Assembly (NCBI RefSeq): GCF_947387555.1
Contig: NZ_CANDNZ010000001.1
Span: 930,001-994,000 of the forward strand
Source: Thalassomonas sp. RHCl1
GTDB taxonomy: Bacteria > Pseudomonadota > Gammaproteobacteria > Enterobacterales > Alteromonadaceae
DNA length: 64,000 nt
Direction of reading: 5' to 3'
Below the pieces are notes generated by a model. It did not search any database and had not been told where the DNA came from. It saw nothing but the letters and a program-made list of their open reading frames with translations. The position numbers and the translations under genes were made by a program. Of this stretch, positions 34,266 to 43,200 are shown piece after piece. The number at the start of each line of letters is the position of its first letter. Position 1 is the stretch's first letter.

Positions 34266-35350
34266 AATTAAAGAAAAGAAAAAACATTCTTTTTGTCAGG
34301 CATTTTGGGGTTATTAGTAATTTAGGCGATAAACTTATATCTGAAGCTACTGAAGAATATCTTCAAGAGCTTTGCAAGAGTGAAAATGTTAACTATAGAA
34401 CGGCTTCTTTTATTCCGTACACCCAATTTGGCAAGTCGAATATTATTAACTTGATCAAAGGTTTTTTCTTTGGTATTCGCCAGGCCTATAAAGCCGATCG
34501 TATTGTGGTCATTGGCGGGAACCTGATCATTCCCAATAATACTAAGTTTTCCCTGTGCTTCTTTTATTATTATATCTTGGCTAAAGTTTTCTCCGCCAAG
34601 TTTTCTACTTTTGGCTTGGGGGTGAGTGACTCTAAAGGCCGTCGTACATGGCGGAGCAAGCTCTATCAGAAAGCATTGACTGGCAGTGATTATATCGGTG
34701 TCAGGGATGAACATAGCGTTCAGGCGCTAGCGAAAATCATTAGTAGAAATAAAGCGGCTGAAAGTGTGCGTTTATCTCATGATTGTGCCTTTTTATTCAG
34801 GAAAAAATATTTTTCAGGCTCCGGTATCAATGGGGCGACGGCAGTGATCCCCATTAATTATTATTCCGCGACTTGTAATGAAAGCGTAGTGTCGCTGTCA
34901 GAAAGTGAATATGTCGATTTTCATGTTGACTTGCTTACCGAGTTGAAAAGCCAAAATTTGAATCCTTTTCTTTTATGTACAGACAATGGTGATGTCGCTT
35001 TTGCAGAAGTAATTAATAAAGGGTTAAATTTAAAAATATGTACACCCCAGGAGGTTGGTCTTCTTTTTCAGCAACTTGATTCTGTGGATGTTATTGCGGC
35101 GAGAATGCATGGTATAATAGCCTCTTTACTTTCCGGCAATTATGTTCTGGGTTTGAATTGGCAGCACAAGGTGAAATCTTTATCAGAGAAAAAGTGTCTT
35201 TCTTTTTCTTGTGTTGATTTTGAGAAAGAAAATATCCCCCGATTGATCGATGAATTGACTGCGTCAACTCGCTCTCAAATTTGTGAAGAAAACATTGAAC
35301 AGTTATCCGATGAGCTTAATCAAGCATTGTTGACCTTAATCAAATTATAA
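34262..35350 (+). CDS. Polysaccharide pyruvyl transferase family protein
   Basis: 362-residue protein of the CsaB/PssM-type family. Diagnostic parts are the N-terminal NLGDKLISEATEEYL (about 20-34), the IGGNLIIP strand (about 82), GVRDEHSVQAL and the C-terminal VIAARMHGIIASLLSG (about 278-293), which contains the conserved His of the family. Such enzymes put a ketal-linked pyruvate on sugars, giving a negative charge. In some bacteria this modification anchors S-layer proteins, which is of interest given the gene at 19654. The enzyme should be cytoplasmic. Confidence 0.8.
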   Translation: MKLKKRKNILFVRHFGVISNLGDKLISEATEEYLQELCKSENVNYRTASFIPYTQFGKSNIINLIKGFFFGIRQAYKADRIVVIGGNLIIPNNTKFSLCFFYYYILAKVFSAKFSTFGLGVSDSKGRRTWRSKLYQKALTGSDYIGVRDEHSVQALAKIISRNKAAESVRLSHDCAFLFRKKYFSGSGINGATAVIPINYYSATCNESVVSLSESEYVDFHVDLLTELKSQNLNPFLLCTDNGDVAFAEVINKGLNLKICTPQEVGLLFQQLDSVDVIAARMHGIIASLLSGNYVLGLNWQHKVKSLSEKKCLSFSCVDFEKENIPRLIDELTASTRSQICEENIEQLSDELNQALLTLIKL

Positions 35351-35370
35351 GAATCCCCTTTATTTTCGGC

Positions 35371-35523
35371 TTGGGTAAAGTTGGGTGCCTCAACCGGGCA
35401 ATCTATAAAGCAAGTTACTTTCTTTATAACTGTTCACACCCGGCAGAAGACTATGTAGAGTGTCTTATGCCGGGAAGTCATATCTATAGTATTCGCCCTG
35501 AAGCTTACATGGGTGGAGCATGA
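35371..35523 (+). pseudogene. Probable remnant of a sulfotransferase gene
   Basis: An open frame with no ATG begins in the 3' end of the pyruvyltransferase gene region and runs to TGA at 35521. From 35359 it reads FIFGLGKVGCLN then RAIYKASYFLYNCSHP, which resembles the start of the P-loop sulfotransferase type whose N-terminus is FxxGLGxxGTTSL followed by ALxxLGYxxYxC. After about 50 residues it stops. It therefore looks like a truncated or frameshifted third sulfotransferase, not a working gene. The resemblance is from memory of the family pattern. Confidence 0.35.
35439..35474 (+). terminator. GC-rich hairpin downstream of the pyruvyltransferase gene
   Basis: CCCGGCA and TGCCGGG arms, extended by AGAC/GTCT, in the 260-bp convergent gap. 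The stem is strong but has no T-tract. It lies inside the sulfotransferase-like remnant and could simply be coding sequence, but may also stop the glycan operon. Confidence 0.4.
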
Positions 35524-35610
35524 AAGCTGTTTTATTATGACGTTAGCCTTTCATGTAATGATTTTTTAAAGAGGCATAACTGCCTTGTGGTCGATTTTGT
35601 TTGCTAACCG

Positions 35611-37233
35611 TTATGGGGGAGGATTTTGCTCAATCGAACCGCCGTCCTGGATGAGCCAGCCCAGGCTTTCGGTTAAAATATCTCTGAAGCTTTGAGAGAA
35701 ACTGGAATAGGTGCTATTCCCGGCAGAAAACTCAACATTCGCCTGCAGTGCTTGTTGGCTCCATCCCATGAGCAAGGCATCATAATTTACCGTGGACAGT
35801 TTGGCGTTTGCAAACATGTTGCTCATCTCTTTGACTGCAGAGATATTCCACGCGCTTATATCCTGATCAAAGCTTGAGGCGTTATTAAACATACTACTGG
35901 TACTGGCGACCTGCGATACGTCCCAGTTGCTTAAGTCCTGATTGAAGCTGTCGGCACTGCTAAACATCCAGCTCATATCGCTGACTTGAGAGACATTCCA
36001 GTTACTTATGTCCCGGTTGAAAGCACTTGCACTGGCAAACATACTGCTCATGCTGATGACTTGAGAAGTATCCCAGTTACTTAAATCTTGATTGAAAGCA
36101 TTGGCAAGAGAAAACATAGCATTCATATTGGTGACATTTGAGACATCCCAGTTACTGATAGCCTGATTGAAAACTCTGGCGTAATTAAACATGCGAGCCA
36201 TGTTGTTAACACCGGAAACATCCCATTGACTGAGATCTTGGTTGAAGGCAATTGCGTTGCTAAACATATGACTCATATCTGTGACGGCAGAGACGTCCCA
36301 TTGATTGAGAGGCTGGTTAAAATCTCTGGCGTTACTAAACATTTTACTCATGTTGGTAACTTGAGATACGTCCCAAGTGCTTAAGTCTTGGTTAAAGGCT
36401 GTGGCGTTAGCAAATATGCCGTGCATATTAGTAATATTCGAGACATCCCAGTGACTGATATCCTGATTGAAGGACCAGGCCCAGGAAAACATTTCACTCA
36501 TATCGGTAACAGAAGACAAGTCAGGGGCATCCGTAGCATTAGAAACCAGGTAATGGCAATCAGCAAAAGCACGTTGCATTGATTGCCATTTGATATCTCC
36601 CCATTGCTCTAGCGATCGTAATTTATTGTGGTCACTGTGATAGACCACTAAATCTTCCACTATTATGTTTAAAGGCTCAAAATAAAGGCGGGGAAAGTTG
36701 CCGCTTATTGCTACAGTATAAGTGCCGGGGAGGGCATAGGCATGTATGATGTCACCGGTAACATGCTCATCAGTTGTGCCATCCCCCCAATCTACCTGAT
36801 AATCATAGCCCGCTCCCTTCGTACTTATCAAAATTTGGTTGGCTTGAGAAAAGGCATTGCTGACATCGGTTTTCCAGGTGGTGATAAAAGCCCGGGTTTT
36901 TGAAACAATAATGAGGCGACTAACGCTACTGATGTTGCCGGCATTATCTGTTGCAGTATAGGTAATGGTATAACGGCCTATACTGCTGCTGTTGACCTGA
37001 CCTGAAATGCTGACTTCGAGGTTTCCGTCGTTTTCGTCGGTTGCGATTGCTCCCTGCTCACTGTAATTTTCATCCAGGATTAAGTTAATGGTGCTGTGAC
37101 CGTTGAGGGTTATAATGGGAGCAGTTATATCTGGAAGAGGGAGAACTGTATTTTCATTACTGCTGCCACAGGCACTGATTAGAATCAGCATGCTGGCCAT
37201 GAGCAGTGTTATTGGCAATTTGATTAGCCACAT
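35611..37233 (-). CDS. BspA-like (DUF285) repeat lipoprotein
   Basis: 540-residue predicted lipoprotein with a lipobox ISAC (Cys22). A DUF5011/HYR-like Ig domain (about 36-110, TAPIITLNGHSTINL...YTATDNAGN) is followed by a PKD-like strand region (about 115-185, YQVDWGDGTTDEH) and nine 25-residue DUF285 repeats (255-479) of the form FNQDLSxWDVSxVTxMxxMF. Repeats of this kind form leucine-rich-like surface domains in BspA-type proteins, often linked to adhesion. It is transcribed against its neighbours. Surface exposure is inferred from architecture. Confidence 0.85.
   Translation of the reverse strand: MWLIKLPITLLMASMLILISACGSSNENTVLPLPDITAPIITLNGHSTINLILDENYSEQGAIATDENDGNLEVSISGQVNSSSIGRYTITYTATDNAGNISSVSRLIIVSKTRAFITTWKTDVSNAFSQANQILISTKGAGYDYQVDWGDGTTDEHVTGDIIHAYALPGTYTVAISGNFPRLYFEPLNIIVEDLVVYHSDHNKLRSLEQWGDIKWQSMQRAFADCHYLVSNATDAPDLSSVTDMSEMFSWAWSFNQDISHWDVSNITNMHGIFANATAFNQDLSTWDVSQVTNMSKMFSNARDFNQPLNQWDVSAVTDMSHMFSNAIAFNQDLSQWDVSGVNNMARMFNYARVFNQAISNWDVSNVTNMNAMFSLANAFNQDLSNWDTSQVISMSSMFASASAFNRDISNWNVSQVSDMSWMFSSADSFNQDLSNWDVSQVASTSSMFNNASSFDQDISAWNISAVKEMSNMFANAKLSTVNYDALLMGWSQQALQANVEFSAGNSTYSSFSQSFRDILTESLGWLIQDGGSIEQNPPP
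35797..36471 (-). repeat. Nine tandem 75-bp units encoding DUF285 repeats
   Basis: Nine contiguous 25-codon units with a recurring FNQ-(D)-(L/I)-S-x-W-D-V-S-x-V frame. DNA identity between units is moderate, so the array is old rather than a fresh expansion, but it could still change copy number by recombination. Confidence 0.85.
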
Positions 37234-37567
37234 TTTGATTTGTTTCCCTACATTATTTCCATAACAGATATCACATTATGATAAAAATTTGTCATGCATT
37301 TGGGAATACTTTTCTTAAGTCTTTAATTTACCTCTCGGGTGAACAACTGATGAGCAGATAAGCGGCCGGCTTGGCAAGCCTGCTCTTCTTTGGAGCTGGC
37401 AGGATAAAATTGATGCGAAAAAATAGAGAGATAATAAAGAGACGCTAGGACGTAATGAGTGTTAATTTTATGTTGGTTTTTTTGCTAAAGGTGTTGCTTT
37501 TATGTTTCTTTGTTGTTTTTTTTTCTTTGCGTTTTAGTTATAATTTTGGCCTTTGCCAGTTTTTTAA
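37234..37567. other. 334-bp divergent intergenic region
   Basis: Separates the DUF285 lipoprotein and heparinase genes and must hold divergent promoters. A TATAAT at 37539-37544 lies 24 bp before the heparinase ATG behind a T-rich stretch with no clear -35 hexamer; the implied leader is very short and lacks an obvious ribosome-binding site. For the minus-strand gene I see no good promoter. Confidence 0.4.
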
Positions 37568-40012
37568 ATGAATTATTTTATTTATAGTGTTTTTTTCTGT
37601 ATTGCCTTATCGGGTTGTGGGGGGAGTAGTGGTCATCAGACATTACCCGAGCCTGAGTCATTGTCCGCGTATCAGGATGAAATTAGCTCGGTTTGGTCTG
37701 AAAAGGTTGAAATTGATGTCTTAGCCAATGATGACTTTACCGGTGCTGTAGAGGTTATTATTGTTCAGTCCCCGGTTTACGGGGAGTTGTCCATTGAGGA
37801 GGGGAAGGTTTTTTATACCTCATACGATGAACAAAGCATTGAAGATACTTTTTCGTATCATTTACAGCAAAATGATATCAAGTCAGCAACTGCCAGTGTT
37901 TCTGTTCACTTAAAATTAATTAATCGTGTGGTTGCGCTTGAACGGACAGTAAATGACACCCTTGAAGAAGGTAATTTTTATCCCTTAACTATTTTATTAG
38001 CAGAGCCTGTGTTACTGGATACCCGGGTTTGGATTAAGCGCTATATCAACGGCCTTTTGGATGACAGTTTTCAGGAACCCGAAATTATAGTGGCAAAGGG
38101 GCAAGATATTGCGACTTTTGACTATTTGCTTGAAGTTGAAGAACAGGCTGGTGATTATGAGCAAGAGCATGTGTTAATTGCCCATTTAGCTGATGAAATT
38201 ATACCGAAAGCTAAAATAACTTATCGCTCGCTGGGGACACCCGAACCTGCTTTATTGCACTTGTCAACTAAGTCTATTTGGTACAATGAAATTGAGTCCG
38301 CCCGAATTATCAATACCAGGGGGTTTAGCCTTAACTGGATGAATTTTCCTGTATGGACTATTCCTGATGCGCCTAATTGGAGTGAAAACCCTTTTGGTAA
38401 CAATAGTTGGTTATTGTATTACCATTCGTTAAGTTGGTTATTTGCTTATGAATATGCTTACCAGCAAACAGGCAATAGTGAATACTTGGATGTGATCGGT
38501 GATACTTTGCTTGATTATTTGATTTCATCGCCAAGAACATCGCCCCAAAATGCCATGAGCTGGAATGATCATACGGTCGCCTGGCGCACCGAAAATTTAA
38601 GTTATTTTTATAGCCGTTATTTTAAAAAGATATGGAATGAAAGCCAAAAGGCGACCTTGCTCACCGGTATCAAAGAGCATGCGGATGAACTACGTAAGCT
38701 TCTGGATGATGTCAGGTTTATTGCCCATAACCATGGTATGTTTCATGCACTTTCCCTGTATAACTACTCTTATGCTTTTCCATTACAGAGTTCGGAATAT
38801 GACTATCGCGTTAAGTCATTGCAACGCATTAATGAGCTTTATGGTGAAATGGTTGATGAAGAATCAGGTATTTCTGTGGAGCAATCGAGTAATTATCATA
38901 TTGGGGCGATCAAACTATTTTCCGGCTCTAATGAACTTATTGGTGCTCTGTCCGGAGAATATGATCCTGGATTCAAAGGCAAGATTGAAAACATGGTTGA
39001 TTTTGCCGCTCACCTGCTTTATCCCGATGGCAGCGCCCCGACGATGGGGGATTCAAATTACGGCGACAGCGGTTATTTAACCCGGCTAAACGCCCATATT
39101 ACTGGTAAGGGAATTGAATCAGGCTATCTTGAATATGTCAATTCAAAAGGTAACAGCGGCTTACCGTTACTTGATGCTTATGCCTCAACCAGCTCAGGTT
39201 ACGCGATTGTACGGCCGGAAATAAATTCCGCTTGGGAAGAGCAAATGGTGTTGTTTTTTGATGCCGGTAAAAAGCGATTTTCCCATGGTCATGACGATGC
39301 TTTAAATTTTACCTTGTTTGATAATACCGGGCCTGTGCTGGTCGACTCCGGCGGTCCTTTTATTTACAGTTCAACGCAAAGGGCTTATTACCGCTCCAAA
39401 TATGCCCATAATACTTTGGTTATCGACCAGGAAAAAGAAGATCTAAATGATGCCATATTGCATGATGCACGTTGCCTTGAGCAATTTTGTTACGCCATAG
39501 GCCAAATCAGCCAAAGGGGCACTATCCATACCCGAGTATTACTGGCAAGTCGAAATGAGCAGGCCGATGTGTATGTCTTCGATCATGTCAATAGCGCCGA
39601 GACTCATGATTTTGAACTGATTTATCACTTTGCCGATGACAGCCAAATCCGCCAGGGGAGTGACAGCGATGAAATTACATTTGCGGGTAGGCGCTCGGCA
39701 CAAATCAGCGTCATTGCTAATTTGTCCTTCGAACGCAGCTATTATCAAGGCGACGGGGCGGCTGAAGCAAATAATAAACAAGGCTGGGTGTCCCCTAAAT
39801 ATGCACAGGAAATTCCGGCGCCGGTGATCCAATATGCAGCACAAGGCAAAAATTATTGGTCATTAACCGAAATAAAATCCAGCACGCAAGACAGTCAGCT
39901 GGAATTTAGTCATGGAGATAATCCGGCAATATTCTCATTAACGGTCAATGATCTGGCGTTGACTATAGATCTTAGCGATGCCAATAAACCGGTTGTGACC
40001 GCCTTGCCTTAA
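37568..40012 (+). CDS. Heparinase II/III-family polysaccharide lyase lipoprotein
   Basis: 814-residue predicted lipoprotein with a lipobox LSGC (Cys17). A cadherin-like/Big domain (about 35-115, IDVLANDDFTGAVEV) precedes a linker, an alpha/alpha-toroid region (about 230-510, including NHGMFHALSLYNYSYAF and VEQSSNYHIGAI) and a beta-sandwich heparinase II/III domain (about 545-800, SHGHDDALNFTLFDNTGPVLVDSGG, AHNTLVID). The HNHG and YH residues near 390 and 444 fit the usual catalytic His/Tyr pair. It may cut uronate-containing polymer made by this locus, as processing lyases do in alginate-type systems, or degrade external glycans. Confidence 0.83.
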   Translation: MNYFIYSVFFCIALSGCGGSSGHQTLPEPESLSAYQDEISSVWSEKVEIDVLANDDFTGAVEVIIVQSPVYGELSIEEGKVFYTSYDEQSIEDTFSYHLQQNDIKSATASVSVHLKLINRVVALERTVNDTLEEGNFYPLTILLAEPVLLDTRVWIKRYINGLLDDSFQEPEIIVAKGQDIATFDYLLEVEEQAGDYEQEHVLIAHLADEIIPKAKITYRSLGTPEPALLHLSTKSIWYNEIESARIINTRGFSLNWMNFPVWTIPDAPNWSENPFGNNSWLLYYHSLSWLFAYEYAYQQTGNSEYLDVIGDTLLDYLISSPRTSPQNAMSWNDHTVAWRTENLSYFYSRYFKKIWNESQKATLLTGIKEHADELRKLLDDVRFIAHNHGMFHALSLYNYSYAFPLQSSEYDYRVKSLQRINELYGEMVDEESGISVEQSSNYHIGAIKLFSGSNELIGALSGEYDPGFKGKIENMVDFAAHLLYPDGSAPTMGDSNYGDSGYLTRLNAHITGKGIESGYLEYVNSKGNSGLPLLDAYASTSSGYAIVRPEINSAWEEQMVLFFDAGKKRFSHGHDDALNFTLFDNTGPVLVDSGGPFIYSSTQRAYYRSKYAHNTLVIDQEKEDLNDAILHDARCLEQFCYAIGQISQRGTIHTRVLLASRNEQADVYVFDHVNSAETHDFELIYHFADDSQIRQGSDSDEITFAGRRSAQISVIANLSFERSYYQGDGAAEANNKQGWVSPKYAQEIPAPVIQYAAQGKNYWSLTEIKSSTQDSQLEFSHGDNPAIFSLTVNDLALTIDLSDANKPVVTALP

Positions 40013-40257
40013 GCTATTAAGCGTTATTAGCCGGGATGAAAACGAACGAGTGCTTTGTTGTTTATCCCGGAGCGTAATGTGTTAATATCTTTTTGAAAAA
40101 TAATTGATTTATCTTTTATTCAGGTGTTATGGATAGCCGGTGATTTTCAGTGTGGTTAAAAAGCTGTCGATGTTGCTTATCGCCGGATTACCGACAATAT
40201 GTTTACCTTTATCGTCTAAATACAAAATCTCTGTAATAGTATCAAGGAAAAGTTTAC

Positions 40258-43200
40258 ATGACGGTTTACCTCCCCCTTACCCTTATTTCCCGGCTCAAGC
40301 TGATATGGTTTGGCTTTACTTTGTGTTTTCTCCCCGGCAGTTTTGCCGAAGTACTGATGGATGAAAGTTTTGGTGTAAATGGCTTTGTGAAGACGAACAT
40401 TTCGCTCGCCGATGACAGGATAGCCGGTGAGCATAAGGGTTACTCAATTCGACAGCAATCAGATGGTAAGCTGGTGATTGTTGGTAGTGTTACATCCTAT
40501 CAATCATTCCTGATACGTTTAAACAGTGATGGCAGTTTAGACGAAACATGTGCGGGAGGTGGGGTGATGTTAAGCCCGTCTCCCAAGGGAGGTCTTAGCT
40601 ATTTGCAAGTTTTTCAACAAACCGATAATAAATTACTGGTTGTTAATGCGTTGGGATTGCTTGGCCGGTTTAATGCTGACTGCAGTTTAGATGAAAGCTT
40701 TGGCACCAATGGTTATTTGGACACAGGTATTAGTATTGGTAAATCTTGGTCGGCAAACTCAAGCGATACCAGGTACAGTAACCTTTACCGTTTGATACAG
40801 CAGCCCGATAACAAGATATTGCTGGCAGGAGCTGACCAGGAACTAAACCAGGCAGCAGTTGTACGTATACTGCCAGACGGGAGCCTTGATAGCAGTTTTG
40901 GAGTTAATGGTAAGTTCATTTTGCAAGTCCAGGAAGCGACTTCCGGGAGCGGAAGTGAAATTTTTGCTATTTCTTTACAGTCAGATCATTATGCCCTTGC
41001 CATAGAGCAAGCTCAGCAGGGAATTAGCCTGGTTTACCTGGATAACGATGGCCTGCTGGATTCTCGTTTTGGTAGCAATGGGACAGTAGCACTTGACGCT
41101 GGTGATTATGAGCTGGTTAGGCTGCTTTCTGATGGCAAGCTATTGGTTTTGGGGAGGGAAAATAGTGATAACTATTATCTGGCCAGATATAATCTTGATG
41201 GTTCGCTGGATCCTGAGTTTGGTGAAGCAGGTAAGTTGTATGGGGCGCTCAATGACAAACCTGATGCGATTTTGCCACAACAAGATAATAAACTTCTTTT
41301 TCTGATCCGGCGTACCAGCCGTCATGAGACATTCCCTTATACCCACTATTATGCTGAGCTTAAACGTTTGAATATGGATGGTGGGCCTGATATGAGTTTC
41401 GGTGGACAGGGACTTGTAACTTATCAGTTGACCGAACATGATTACCTTGAAATAAGCGATATTATTGAACTGGCGGATCATAAATTATTATTTGCTGGGG
41501 CAGGTGGAAAGCAATTTACGAGTAACCTCTCTTCTGACACAATTGATGCGCTTATCTCTCGTTTTCATCCCGATGGCAGCCTGGATAATGACTTTGCAGA
41601 AAAGGGGCACTTTATTTCGGATCTCAGATATAAGGAAAGCCGGGATAGGGTTGGGCTACTTAAATTAGCATCAGACGGAAAAATCACTGCTGTTGGCTCT
41701 TCGGATACAGGAGAGGGGGTTATCAGTCAAGCGCGTTATCTGCAGACGGGTGAATTGGATGTAAATTTTGGCGCCGCAGGTATTTTAAATACCGGATTGG
41801 TGACCGATGATAAGGGTGTCTTTCTCCGTAAGAGTCATATCTATAGTATAAAATCTCAGTATGTGAAAAATGACGGGGTGCTTAGCGAGTATCATTTGAC
41901 TAAATACGATAGTGAGGGAATTCTGGATATTGAATTTGCCGACGGGGGCTCCAGTATTTTCTCCTGGTCTGAGGAGATTTTTCATCCTTCCGACATTTTG
42001 GTGTTTTCCCAGTTAGTTGAAACCCCTGATAATGGACTGTTGCTTGGGGCATCTCGTTATATGTACGACTGGGACTCTCGCTTATTTAGTTCAGCCTTAT
42101 TAATGCGCTTGGATCAACAGGGCAGGTTTTTGTACTTTTTTGACCCCGTCATTAACGATTCTTTTATAGTCTCTGTTCAACTACAGGCAGATCAAAAAGT
42201 GTTGATGTTAGGAGCTGCCGGCAGCAGTCAAGCAGGTTTTATTGCCCAATATTTACCCAATGGCGTTTTAGATCCAAGCTTTAATCACGGAGAAGTAATA
42301 TATACGCCCTTTTTCAAACCTTCCGCCCAACTTGTTATTCAGCAAAACGGAAAAATTGTCCTCACCGCTGAGATGGATAATAACGGGCAGCGTGAATCTA
42401 TTTTAGCCCGGTATAATAAAGACGGCAGTGTAGATACTGATTATGGAACTGACGGTCAGGTCAAGTTATCGACAGCAGAGGAAGGTCTATTTACGGCTAA
42501 ATCCGTGATTGAACAGCCAGATGGCAAGCTGGTGCTGGCGGGAACCCGTTTATTTAATGACGTTAAGAACTTGTCGATGATGCGTTTCTTACCTAACGGA
42601 AACAGGGATGTGAGTTTTGGCCAGGACGGTATTTATACGCTGCCAGGCTCAGACAACGAACAGCTTACCAATGTATTATTGTTTAGCGAAGGCACTTTTT
42701 TTCTTGGTGGAGAAAGTGGTAATAATTTTGCCGTGGCGAAAGTTATAGACCATGGCTATCAAATGTTGGATAGCGATAATGATGGTGTAGAGAATAGTTT
42801 AGATACGGACGATGATGGCGATGGCATAGCGGATATTATCGATGCCTTTCCTCTGGATGCTGATGAAGGCCTTGATACCGATGGTGATGGCATTGGAAAT
42901 AATGCTGATAATGATGATGATGGAGATGGTATAGCTGATGGGGTTGATGCTTTTCCTTTGGGGGAGGCACCGTCGCTAGTTTTAAGTGCCCCTGAGACAG
43001 TTTGGGAAAGAGGAGCAGGCAGGCCTGAGCTTTTCACCATAAATATCGCTCAACATGATAATGACGGTGATCAGCTTAAATGGTTCTGGCGACAAACTGT
43101 AGGTTCCAGTTTGCTTGTGCAAGAGTCAAAGTCGGCACTTACTTTTTGGCCACCGCTTGTGAGTGAAGACGAATATTACGGGGTTGAAGTTACCGTCAGT

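Noticed and set aside
35797-36471. CRISPR-like array because of regular spacing
   Set aside because: The 75-bp periodicity is coding: each unit is a DUF285 repeat in frame, with no conserved short repeat separated by unique spacers.
42759-43040. 93-codon minus-strand frame rich in Ser/Pro
   Set aside because: It is the antisense of the Asp/Gly-rich calcium-motif region of the giant surface protein, which generates such frames.
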